Source: Algoriphagus antarcticus
GTDB taxonomy: Bacteria; Bacteroidota; Bacteroidia; Cytophagales; Cyclobacteriaceae
NCBI RefSeq assembly: GCF_002150685.1
Contig: NZ_MSSW01000050.1
Coordinates: forward strand, 1 to 64,000
Direction of reading: 5' to 3'
DNA: 64,000 nt
Every line of letters starts with the position of its first letter. The first letter of the stretch is position 1. Made by a program: the position numbers and the translations under genes. Positions 52,978 to 60,540 of this stretch are shown here, in pieces. Below the pieces are notes generated by a model. The model was not told the DNA's origin and did not search any database. It was given only the letters and a program-made list of their open reading frames with translations.

Positions 52978-53316
52978 ATGGACTCTATTATTTTAAACCC
53001 TAAAAACGAAAAGGAGCTGAAATTCATCATTGAGCTTTTAGGGAAACTTGGTGTAAGTAATATGGTAATGTCTGACGAGGACAAAGAGGATTTAAGACTT
53101 TCTTTTTTATCGGCAGAAGTAGATAGAGTAGAAGAAGCCCCTAAAGAAGAAGTTTATAAAAAGCTAACTACCTTCCTGAATGAAAAATATGAGTTTGGCT
53201 TAACTGAGGAAGATTATCAAGTTCTTGACGAAAGGAGAGCTAGACATTTGGCTGGAGAGTCAGTTTCTTATTCCTGGGAAGAGGTGAAAGAAACGGCGAA
53301 AACATTACGCAAGTGA
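52978..53316 (+). CDS. Putative antitoxin of a RelE/ParE-type pair
   Basis: 112 residues, acidic and helical. The C-terminal half (LDERRARHLAGESVSYSWEE) resembles short antitoxins of Bacteroidota ('addiction module' type), with the Ser-Trp-Glu-Glu-Val motif common in partners of RelE/ParE toxins. It overlaps the toxin gene by 4 bases (GTGA). The N-terminal part may be the DNA-binding/dimer region. Confidence 0.75.
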   Translation: MDSIILNPKNEKELKFIIELLGKLGVSNMVMSDEDKEDLRLSFLSAEVDRVEEAPKEEVYKKLTTFLNEKYEFGLTEEDYQVLDERRARHLAGESVSYSWEEVKETAKTLRK

Positions 53317-53594
53317 ATTTTGAAATAAAGGAGGAAGCTAGGAGGGATCTTTTAATTGCTTTCTCATATTATGAAGATGCAAGTGCGGATTTGGGGGAGA
53401 AATTTTTTAAAGCAATTGAAGTGGCCTTTGCTTTTATCACTAAATCTCCTGAATCATACCAAGTAAAGAGGGGCTCATATCGTGAATTTAGAATTAGAAA
53501 ATTTCCTTTTTTAATAGTTTATTCAATTGATAGTGATTCGATTGTTGTTTATTCAGTTTTCAACACCTGGAAGAATCCAAATAAAAAACCATAA
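53313..53594 (+). CDS. RelE/ParE-family toxin
   Basis: 93 residues from a GTG start inside the antitoxin's stop region. Fold features: EEARRDLLIAFSYYED, a helix with LGEKFFKAIEVAFAFI, then REFRIRKFPFLIVYSID and IVVYSVFNTWKNP, typical of ParE/RelE proteins in two-gene modules. Whether it targets gyrase or ribosomes cannot be told. The module stands alone between the TRAP genes and an ABC-F gene. Confidence 0.85.
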   Translation: MNFEIKEEARRDLLIAFSYYEDASADLGEKFFKAIEVAFAFITKSPESYQVKRGSYREFRIRKFPFLIVYSIDSDSIVVYSVFNTWKNPNKKP

Positions 53595-53632
53595 CAATAA
53601 TCAACTCATCATTATATAACGGAGTTCGCTTT

Positions 53633-53698
53633 ATCCAACATCCAACATCCAACATCCGACACCGGACATCAGACACCCGACATCCGACACCGGACAAA
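53633..53698 (+). repeat. Short tandem repeat ATCCAAC/ATCCGAC/ACCGGAC
   Basis: About eight degenerate 7-8-base units (ATCCAAC, ATCCGAC, ACCGGAC, ATCAGAC, ACCCGAC) in the gap before the ABC-F gene. Related units are at 32934-32959 (GAAGAC type) only in style, not sequence. Confidence 0.7.
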
Positions 53699-53701
53699 AA
53701 A

Positions 53702-55333
53702 CTACCTCTCCACTTCCTTCAAATTCTCAATCTTCTTAATTCTCAGGAAGCCATTAATGTCTTCGAAGTGCTCTTTCACCCGCTTATTCCCGAATTCAAA
53801 TACCTTGGTTATCAAGCCATCTAAGAAGTCTCTATCGTGAGATACGATGATCAACGTCCCATCAAAAGCCTTTAATGCGTCTTTGATAATATCCTTGGTT
53901 TTCATGTCCAAGTGATTGGTCGGCTCATCGAGAATCAGCAAATTCACTGGTTCTAAAAGTAGCTTAATCATCGCCAAACGAGTTTTTTCTCCACCAGAAA
54001 GCACTTTTACTTTCTTGTTGATATCATCGCCTTTGAACATAAATGCCCCCAAAATATCCTTCACTTTAGTGCGAGCTTCCCCAACTGCGATGTGGTCAAT
54101 CGTTTCAAAAATCGTCAAGCTCTCATCCAAAAGAGAAGCCTGGTTTTGAGCGAAATATCCGATCATGGAATTGTGTCCCAATTCACATTTTCCTTCAAAT
54201 TCTATCTCACCCATAATCGCCTTGATCATGGTGGATTTACCTTCTCCGTTTTTACCGACAAAGGAAATTTTCTGTCCACGCTCGATGGTCATGGCGGCAT
54301 TTTTGAACACCACATGCTCATCGTATTTTTTACTCATGTCTTCGACGATGACAGGATAGTTACCAGATCGTGGAGAAGTAGGGAACCGAAGTTTCAAAGC
54401 AGAGCTGTCCACTTCATCCACTTCGATGATGTCCATTTTCTCCAGCATTTTCACTCGGGATTGTACCTGAAGTGTCTTGGAATACGTGCCCTTGAAGCGG
54501 TCGATAAATCCTTGGATATCTGCAATGACCGCTTGCTGTTCTTCGTATTGTTTTTGCTGCTGCTCGCGACGTTCTCTTCTTAGCTCTAGGTAATGACTGT
54601 ATTTGGCTTTGTAATCGTAAATACGGCCCATGGTCACTTCGATAGTTCTCGTAGTGATATTATCCACAAAGGCTCTATCGTGGGAAATCACAACCACTGC
54701 CTTAGCCTTGTTCAGTAAAAAATCCTCAAGCCACTGAATAGACTCAATATCCAAGTGGTTAGTAGGCTCATCGAGTAGTATCAGATCTGGCTTTTGCAAA
54801 AGGATCTTCGCCAGCTCAATTCGCATTCTCCACCCTCCGGAAAATTCAGAAGTATTACGTGTCAAATCGGCTCTCTCGAAGCCCAAACCAAGCAAAACTT
54901 TTTCCACTTCCGCCTCATAATTCACTTCCTCGATAGCGTAGAACTTCTCGCTCAATTCCGAAACATCCTCGATCAGCTTATAGTACTCATCAGATTCGTA
55001 ATCCGTTCTCACGGTCAATTCCTCATTGATCCGCTCGATCTCAGTCTTCATGTAAAGGTAGCTGGCGAAAGCTTTGGACGTCTCATCCATCACTGAGCAA
55101 TCATCCGAAGTAAGCAAGTGCTGAGGCAAATAAGCCACGACAAAGTCTTTTGGAGCCGAAACAGAACCAGAACTCGGCTTTGTCTGACCAGCGATGATCT
55201 TTAAAAGTGTGGATTTCCCTGCACCGTTTTTACCCATAAGAGCGATCTTGTCGGTTTCGTTGATGGCAAAGGAAACATTACTAAAAAGTGTGGAACCGCT
55301 GTGAATGACAGCCACATTATCTACTGAAATCAT
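53702..55333 (-). CDS. ABC-F family ATPase (YbiT-like)
   Basis: Soluble ABC-F protein of 543 residues acting on ribosomes. Two cassettes: Walker A GKNGAGKST (about 36-44) and GKNGEGKST (about 357-365), signatures FSGGWRMRIELAKIL and LSGGEKTRLAMIKLL, Walker B LLDEPTNHLDIES and LILDEPTNHLD. A charged linker (about 245-310, with RRERREQQQKQYEEQQ) replaces the EttA-type arm. Resembles YbiT/YheS rather than EttA or a resistance ABC-F. A -7-like TACCTTTG lies at 55354-55361. Confidence 0.9.
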   Translation of the reverse strand: MISVDNVAVIHSGSTLFSNVSFAINETDKIALMGKNGAGKSTLLKIIAGQTKPSSGSVSAPKDFVVAYLPQHLLTSDDCSVMDETSKAFASYLYMKTEIERINEELTVRTDYESDEYYKLIEDVSELSEKFYAIEEVNYEAEVEKVLLGLGFERADLTRNTSEFSGGWRMRIELAKILLQKPDLILLDEPTNHLDIESIQWLEDFLLNKAKAVVVISHDRAFVDNITTRTIEVTMGRIYDYKAKYSHYLELRRERREQQQKQYEEQQAVIADIQGFIDRFKGTYSKTLQVQSRVKMLEKMDIIEVDEVDSSALKLRFPTSPRSGNYPVIVEDMSKKYDEHVVFKNAAMTIERGQKISFVGKNGEGKSTMIKAIMGEIEFEGKCELGHNSMIGYFAQNQASLLDESLTIFETIDHIAVGEARTKVKDILGAFMFKGDDINKKVKVLSGGEKTRLAMIKLLLEPVNLLILDEPTNHLDMKTKDIIKDALKAFDGTLIIVSHDRDFLDGLITKVFEFGNKRVKEHFEDINGFLRIKKIENLKEVER

Positions 55334-55353
55334 AAGTTTTGGAAGTGAAGCGG

Positions 55354-55361
55354 CAAAGGTA
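55354..55361 (-). promoter_or_regulatory. Candidate -7 box for the ABC-F gene
   Basis: Minus-strand TACCTTTG fits TAnnTTTG, 21 bases upstream of the start codon. -33 not clear. Confidence 0.4.
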
Positions 55362-55402
55362 AGGAATTGAGAATTTAAAAATTGGTAGAATTGAAGAACT
55401 TG

Positions 55403-55416
55403 TTCGCCGCGGCGAA
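55403..55416. repeat. Perfect 14-base palindrome TTCGCCGCGGCGAA
   Basis: GC-rich dyad in an otherwise AT-rich gap between the ABC-F gene and sucD. Possibly a REP-type element or a protein-binding site. Confidence 0.5.
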
Positions 55417-55462
55417 TTGGAAAGTGGAATGAGGAGTTAAGATGAATCGTGAACTTACTTTT

Positions 55463-55497
55463 TAAAAAAAAACCGCCCCGAACTCAATCGAAGCGGC
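55463..55497 (-). terminator. Terminator after sucD
   Basis: Minus-strand CCGCTTCGA (88-96 of the 554xx block) pairs with TCGGGGCGG (55473-55481), then a run of T. It ends the sucD transcript. Confidence 0.8.
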
Positions 55498-55556
55498 TTC
55501 AAACCCACCAATGAGGGCAGGCATCGGGCATCTGTCACCAAACACCCTATAAATAT

Positions 55557-56438
55557 TTAAGCATTCACGCCCAAGGCTTTCGCCATGGTAGCTCCGATCT
55601 CCGCTGGAGAATCTACTACATGAATTCCATTTTCTCTCATGATTCTCATTTTGGCAGCTGCAGTATCGTCAGCTCCTCCTATGATCGCACCCGCGTGACC
55701 CATTCTGCGTCCTGCTGGAGCAGTTTGACCAGCGATGAATCCCACTACAGGCTTTTTGTTGCCAGTTTCTTTGATCCACTTTGCAGCTTCAGCTTCGTAG
55801 TTTCCTCCGATTTCACCGATCATCACGATCGCGTCAGTCTCCGGATCTTCCATCAGCATTTGTACTGCTTGCTTAGTGGAGGTTCCGATGATAGGATCTC
55901 CACCGATACCGATGGCTGTAGATACACCAAGACCTGCTTTTGCTACTTGATCAGCAGCTTCGTAAGTCAACGTTCCCGACTTAGATACGATACCTATTCT
56001 TCCTTTTTTGAAGACAAAGCCAGGCATAATACCCACTTTAGCTTCTCCCGGAGTGATTACACCTGGGCAGTTTGGGCCGATAAGTGTCGCTCCTCTTTCT
56101 ATTATATAAGGCTTAGCTTTCATCATATCTGCTACAGGAATGCCTTCTGTGATAGCGATGATTACTTTGATGCCTGCATCTGCAGCTTCCATGATCGCAT
56201 CCGCAGCAAAAGCAGGCGGCACGAAAATGATGGAAGTATCTGCACCAGTTTTTTGAACAGCTTCTTCTACAGAATTGAACACTGGCTTTTCCAAATGAGT
56301 CGAGCCTCCTTTACCTGGAGTTACACCGCCGACTACGTTAGTTCCGTATTCGATCATTTGCTGTGCGTGAAAAGAACCTTCTGAACCGGTGAATCCTTGT
56401 ACGATTACCTTGGAATTTTTATTTACTAGTACACTCAT
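55557..56438 (-). CDS. sucD: Succinate-CoA ligase, alpha subunit
   Basis: TCA-cycle enzyme making succinate plus ATP/GTP from succinyl-CoA. 293 residues: CoA-binding Rossmann domain ([20 protein letters not shown], about 4-23; [14 protein letters not shown]), [15 protein letters not shown], and the phospho-His in [12 protein letters not shown] (about 250). The start at 56438 gives [15 protein letters not shown]; the frame continues to 56462 without support. The sucC partner is not in the window. Confidence 0.95.
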   Translation of the reverse strand: MSVLVNKNSKVIVQGFTGSEGSFHAQQMIEYGTNVVGGVTPGKGGSTHLEKPVFNSVEEAVQKTGADTSIIFVPPAFAADAIMEAADAGIKVIIAITEGIPVADMMKAKPYIIERGATLIGPNCPGVITPGEAKVGIMPGFVFKKGRIGIVSKSGTLTYEAADQVAKAGLGVSTAIGIGGDPIIGTSTKQAVQMLMEDPETDAIVMIGEIGGNYEAEAAKWIKETGNKKPVVGFIAGQTAPAGRRMGHAGAIIGGADDTAAAKMRIMRENGIHVVDSPAEIGATMAKALGVNA

Positions 56439-56461
56439 GATGCGATTTCTATAGTTTGGCA

Positions 56462-56491
56462 CAAAAATATAATAAACCGACCGCCTACAAA
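56462..56491 (-). promoter_or_regulatory. Promoter of sucD
   Basis: Minus-strand TTTG (56488-56491), 18 bases, TATTTTTG (56462-56469), close to the Bacteroidota consensus, 24 bases upstream of the start codon. Confidence 0.55.
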
Positions 56492-56724
56492 AGAAAAGGA
56501 TAACAATATGCAGGGATTTCGATGATTCTTTGCAAAAGCTGGCATTCCAGGGTGAGATGACAGGGAAAATTGCTGAAGGTCTAATCTAACTTTAGGCATT
56601 CCGAAAATGAAATTTAATTTTGAATGAGTCTGCATTTATGAAGCAATTGTTCCATTTCCACTTACTAGACTTTTATTTTTTATATTTTCGATTCAAATTA
56701 GATTTTTAACATTTTTCATGATCT

Positions 56725-57900
56725 ATGTTTAGCCTTAAAATCCTCATCGTTGAAGATGATCCGGTATCAGCTCTTTTGCTTCAGCGCGCGCTAGAGAAAA
56801 ACAGACACGAAATCCTGGGAATAGCCGATTCAGGGGAAAAAGCACTGGATATTTTGGCCGCAAATCACGCCGATATGGTGATGATGGATATCAATTTGGC
56901 TGGTGAACTGGATGGGATAAAAACTACAGAAATCATCAATGAGATATACGATATTCCAGTTGTTTATCTGAGTGCAAGCTCTGATGCTGAGACACTTAAT
57001 AAGGTAGTGGGCACCAACCCTAGTGCTTATGTGATCAAGCCGTTTAATATCCGTGAGCTAAACATGGTGATTGAACTGGCGATCTACAAAGACCGCAAGG
57101 AGAAAGAGCTTTATAAGCTCAATAATGAACTGGAAGAAAAAGTAAAGCAGCGTACAGAGGAACTTTACAATGCGAATAGAGAGCTTACCAAAGCATTGGA
57201 AAAGGAGCGGGAAATCAATGAATTGAAGTCGAGGATAGTATTGAATGTTTCCCATGGATTTAAAACCCCGCTGACTTCCATTTTGAGTTCTGCTCAGCTA
57301 CTTCAGATCTATGCGGAAAAGGAGCATCCTTTCAAAGCGAAGATCACTAAGCATACATTCAAAATCGAAAACGCAGTTAGAGCTTTGAATAGTTTGCTGA
57401 CTAGCGTGCTGTTTTTCGGAAAATCGGATGCGGATAAGATCGAGTTCAAACCCAAAAAGATGTTTTTGGGTGCTTTTGTTAAGGAGGTGCTAGATACTGT
57501 AAATGCAGGCAAGGATAACGACGTGAAAATCAAATCTGAATTAGTTAATCTTCCTAAAGTAATTACCTCTGATAGAGAGCTAATGTATCAGGTGTTCGAA
57601 AATCTTCTCTCAAACGCTGTTAAATATTCAAAAGATGGACAGGAAGTGGTTTTTAAAATGGAATTCGCAGATAATAAAGTGATTGGTACGGTAGCTGATC
57701 TCGGTATTGGAATTCCTTTAGCTGAACAAAACCAGCTTTTTGAGCGTTTCTTCAGAGCAAAAAATGTAGGAGTAGTAGAGGGATCAGGCTTGGGCCTTTC
57801 TATTGTGAAAAAATGTGTGGATGTGTTGAAAGGAAGGATCAGTTTTGATAGTAGCTCGGGCAAAGGCACAACCTTCAGGGTAGAAATTCCAGTTACTTAA
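56725..57900 (+). CDS. Soluble receiver-histidine kinase hybrid
   Basis: 391 residues with the receiver domain first (about 4-120: VEDDPVSALLL, phospho-acceptor Asp55 in VMMDINLAGELDG, Lys in YVIKPF), then a coiled coil (about 122-168), then HisKA with His177 in NVSHGFKTPLTS, and HATPase (NLLSNAVKYS, ADLGIGIP, GSGLGLSIVKK). No membrane helix, so cytosolic and presumably controlled by phosphorylation of its own receiver. Gly replaces the usual Glu after the His. It lies 2 bases upstream of an ABC ATPase gene. Confidence 0.92.
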   Translation: MFSLKILIVEDDPVSALLLQRALEKNRHEILGIADSGEKALDILAANHADMVMMDINLAGELDGIKTTEIINEIYDIPVVYLSASSDAETLNKVVGTNPSAYVIKPFNIRELNMVIELAIYKDRKEKELYKLNNELEEKVKQRTEELYNANRELTKALEKEREINELKSRIVLNVSHGFKTPLTSILSSAQLLQIYAEKEHPFKAKITKHTFKIENAVRALNSLLTSVLFFGKSDADKIEFKPKKMFLGAFVKEVLDTVNAGKDNDVKIKSELVNLPKVITSDRELMYQVFENLLSNAVKYSKDGQEVVFKMEFADNKVIGTVADLGIGIPLAEQNQLFERFFRAKNVGVVEGSGLGLSIVKKCVDVLKGRISFDSSSGKGTTFRVEIPVT

Positions 57901-57902
57901 TT

Positions 57903-58535
57903 ATGCTTTTTGAATCAAGAAATCTAAAATATAGTCATCCCGGCCAACAATCACTGACTTTTCCCGATATCACCCTACATCCAGGAGAAAGTATGCTTGT
58001 GCTGGGGAAATCAGGTTCAGGGAAAACTACCCTGTTGAATTTGCTTGCAGGATTGCTCAAGCCCGAAACAGGTGAAGTGAGGTTGGCGGAGCAGAACTTG
58101 GCAGCCATGAAAGGACAGAAACTGGATTTATTTCGCGGAAAAGAGATCGGAATAGTCTTTCAGAAGCCACATCTTCTTGCTGCTTTGAATGTCAAAGAGA
58201 ACCTTCAGATGGCTCACTTTTTTGGCAAGAAAAAAGGACAAAATATTGAACAGTTGTTGGAGGAATTGGGATTGGGTAAGAAAGCTAAATCATCTGTATT
58301 AACATTGAGTGAAGGAGAAGCTCAGCGCGTGTCAATTGCTCGGGCATTGGCAAATAGCCCAAAGTTGATTCTCGCAGATGAGCCTACTTCGAGCTTAGAT
58401 GATGAAAACACGGAAAAAGTCATCAAACTTCTGAAAACTCAAGCAGCCAAAATCGGCGCAGCGCTGATCATTGTCACCCACGACCATCGTGTGAAAGCAC
58501 ACGTTCCCAATTTTGTTGAAGTAAAAGCCTTATGA
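57903..58535 (+). CDS. LolD/MacB-type ABC transporter ATP-binding protein
   Basis: 210 residues: Walker A GKSGSGKTTLLNLLAGLL (about 34-51), Q-loop IGIVFQKPHLL, signature LSEGEAQRVSIARALA (about 138-153; Glu replaces the usual Gly in LSGGE), Walker B LILADEPTSSLD and H-loop VTHDHRV. It overlaps the permease gene by 4 bases. Pairs with the FtsX-type permease at 58532. Confidence 0.92.
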   Translation: MLFESRNLKYSHPGQQSLTFPDITLHPGESMLVLGKSGSGKTTLLNLLAGLLKPETGEVRLAEQNLAAMKGQKLDLFRGKEIGIVFQKPHLLAALNVKENLQMAHFFGKKKGQNIEQLLEELGLGKKAKSSVLTLSEGEAQRVSIARALANSPKLILADEPTSSLDDENTEKVIKLLKTQAAKIGAALIIVTHDHRVKAHVPNFVEVKAL

Positions 58536-59797
58536 ATTTATTTAAACTCAGTTGGAAATATTTGACATTCAGGCCACTTTCCACAGGATTGAATGTGTTT
58601 TTGCTCGCGCTTGGATTGGCTATTATCACCGTTTTGCTTCTTATTCAGGATCAGTTCGAGAAAAAGATGAATCAAGATGCTGCTGGGATTGACTTGGTAG
58701 TAGGAGCTAAGGGAAGTCCCTTGCAATTGATTCTTGCAGGAGTTTATCACATTGATTTTCCGACAGGGAATATCCCGATGGATGAAGCGCAAAAACTCTC
58801 CAGAAATCGCTTGGTGAAGAATATCATTCCGATGGCTTTGGGAGACAATTACCAAGGCTTTCGGATTGTGGGTACAAACTATGATTATCCAGCGCTGTAC
58901 GGAGCTAAACTACAGGATGGAAAACTTTGGGAAAAGCCATTTGAGGTAGTTTTGGGAGCTGAAGTTGCAGTAAAATCTGGCTATCAAGTAGGGGATGAGT
59001 TCCTCGGAAGTCACGGTATCAGCGTAGGAAGCCATGAGCATGATGCCAATAAATTCATAGTGGTTGGTCTATTGGAGAGAAAAGGCAATGTCCTCGACCG
59101 CCTGATACTGACCAGTGTGGAATCGATTTGGTATACACACGATGAAGGAGGAGAAGTTGAAAGTTCAGATTCTACAGCGAATTACGAAGAACACCAAGCA
59201 ATCAATCTTCAGGAATCAGTAGCTATCAGCGGCTTTCCGAAATCTGCTGAATCCAGAGACTTGACCACGCTTTTGATCCAATACAGAAATCCGATGGCAG
59301 CGATTCAGTTGCCGAGATTAATCAATTCTGGCACTTCTATGCAAGCTGCTTCGCCTTCTTTTGAGATGTCTAGGCTTTTTGAATTGCTGGGCGTTGGGAT
59401 TACCTTGCTGCAGGGGCTGGCAGTGGTGATTATAGGGATTTCAGGACTTGGGATTTTCATTGCGCTTTATAATTCTCTAAAGGAAAGAAAGTACGATCTC
59501 GCGATTCTACGTGCGATTGGAGCATCAAGGGGACAGCTATTATTGTTAATTTTCTTAGAAGGAATTATGCTGACTTTTCTGGGAGCTATTCTCGGGATTT
59601 TGCTTGGGCATACGTTTCTTTGGGTGATTATTTCGCAGAATGAGCAAGGGGTTGTTGGGTCTCTTCAGTCTTGGATTTTTCTCAAGCAAGAACTTTGGAT
59701 AGTAGTTTATGCGTTAGTGGTGGGAGTTTTGGCTTCTATTATTCCAGCTTATGCAGCTTATCAAACAAGTATTGCAAAGCAATTGACAAAGGCTTAA
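58532..59797 (+). CDS. FtsX-type ABC transporter permease
   Basis: 421 residues: N-terminal membrane helix (about 15-38), periplasmic domain (about 45-290) and three C-terminal helices (about 295-415). The periplasmic part carries a His-rich stretch GSHGISVGSHEHDANKF (about 163-180), which could bind metal ions. A DUF3299-like gene follows. A similar ATPase/permease/DUF3299 grouping is, as far as I recall, part of zinc-related gene sets in gamma-proteobacteria; that link is tentative. Confidence 0.88.
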   Translation: MNLFKLSWKYLTFRPLSTGLNVFLLALGLAIITVLLLIQDQFEKKMNQDAAGIDLVVGAKGSPLQLILAGVYHIDFPTGNIPMDEAQKLSRNRLVKNIIPMALGDNYQGFRIVGTNYDYPALYGAKLQDGKLWEKPFEVVLGAEVAVKSGYQVGDEFLGSHGISVGSHEHDANKFIVVGLLERKGNVLDRLILTSVESIWYTHDEGGEVESSDSTANYEEHQAINLQESVAISGFPKSAESRDLTTLLIQYRNPMAAIQLPRLINSGTSMQAASPSFEMSRLFELLGVGITLLQGLAVVIIGISGLGIFIALYNSLKERKYDLAILRAIGASRGQLLLLIFLEGIMLTFLGAILGILLGHTFLWVIISQNEQGVVGSLQSWIFLKQELWIVVYALVVGVLASIIPAYAAYQTSIAKQLTKA

Positions 59798-59825
59798 CTA
59801 GCGGCTGATTAAATACCCGAATATA

Positions 59826-59917
59826 TGAAATCGAGCATGACTCAAAAGTCACATACTGTGATAATTATAGCTTGCGAGATTACATAGCACCTTTGAATAT
59901 CAAATAATAAACAGATG
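59826..59917 (+). promoter_or_regulatory. Candidate structured 5' leader, copy D (before DUF3299-like gene)
   Basis: TGAAATCGAGCA (59826-59837) and TTGCGAGATT (59872-59881) form the same closing helix as in copy C. The insert has hairpin TGAC/GTCA (59838-59851) overlapping CACA/TGTG. 33 bases separate GCGAGATT and AUG, and AACAGATGAAAA is conserved, but the CATCTG that faces the start codon in copies B and C is CATAGC here. Confidence 0.62.
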
Positions 59918-60355
59918 AAAAAGTTAAAAATAGCCCTTTTGGCAGTTCTGGTGACGATTCTGGGACAGGCGTCTCTTTTGGCACAAAGCACCAATGTCTG
60001 GAAAAACCTCTCAGAGGTTACTTATAAAATCTCTGAGGATGAGTACGGTGAGCTATATGTTCCTGTCTTTTCAGATAACATCAGCAAGATGGAAGGCAAA
60101 GTAGTGGAGGCTGATGGTTACATTATTCCTTTTGAGGGGATGTTCAAGCCAGAGCATATCATCCTTTCAAGTTTGCCTTTAGCTGAATGCTTCTTTTGTG
60201 GCTCTGGTGGACCAGAAACTGTGATGGAAGTGGATATGGCTTCGCCTATCAAATATACTTCCAATAGAGTACGGGTGCGGGGAACGCTTACCCTGAATAG
60301 CAAAGATCCAGAGAAGCTGATGTATATTTTGAAGAATGGAACGCTGGTCAATTAA
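59915..60355 (+). CDS. DUF3299-like exported protein
   Basis: 146 residues with a signal peptide (about 1-23, ending LLAQ). The mature domain has VEADGYIIPFEG, HIILSSLPLAECFFCGSGGPE and VRVRGTLTLNSKDPEKLMYIL, matching the DUF3299 pattern in which the Cys pair (CFFC) is conserved and could bind a metal or form a disulphide. It follows the ABC exporter genes but after a gap with its own leader. Confidence 0.75.
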   Translation: MKKLKIALLAVLVTILGQASLLAQSTNVWKNLSEVTYKISEDEYGELYVPVFSDNISKMEGKVVEADGYIIPFEGMFKPEHIILSSLPLAECFFCGSGGPETVMEVDMASPIKYTSNRVRVRGTLTLNSKDPEKLMYILKNGTLVN

Positions 60356-60392
60356 GAGACTGTTCCTAAAACTTTTATACCAATAAGGGCAA

Positions 60393-60510
60393 GAGGTTTT
60401 CGCAGAGGGAAAAACTTAAAATTTAGTCTTTAATTAAAAAGTTTGACATGTGTCAAGACTGCCTGCGGGAAGGCGAGGCCAGTTCGAGCTGTGTTCTCTG
60501 CGAAAACCTC
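60393..60510. repeat. Inverted repeat around copy 2 of the CTCTGCG repeat
   Basis: GAGGTTTTCGCAGAG (60393-60407) is the exact reverse complement of CTCTGCGAAAACCTC (60496-60510), with 88 bases between, in the gap between two convergent genes. Confidence 0.7.
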
Positions 60511-60531
60511 CGCGAATCTCTGCGGTTAAAA
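60487..60531 (+). repeat. CTCTGCG...CTCTGCGGTTAAA repeat, copy 2
   Basis: AGCTGTGTTCTCTGCGAAAAC...CTCTGCGGTTAAA; same order of blocks as copies at 13853 and 62581. Confidence 0.6.
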
Positions 60532-60540
60532 TACCCTACA

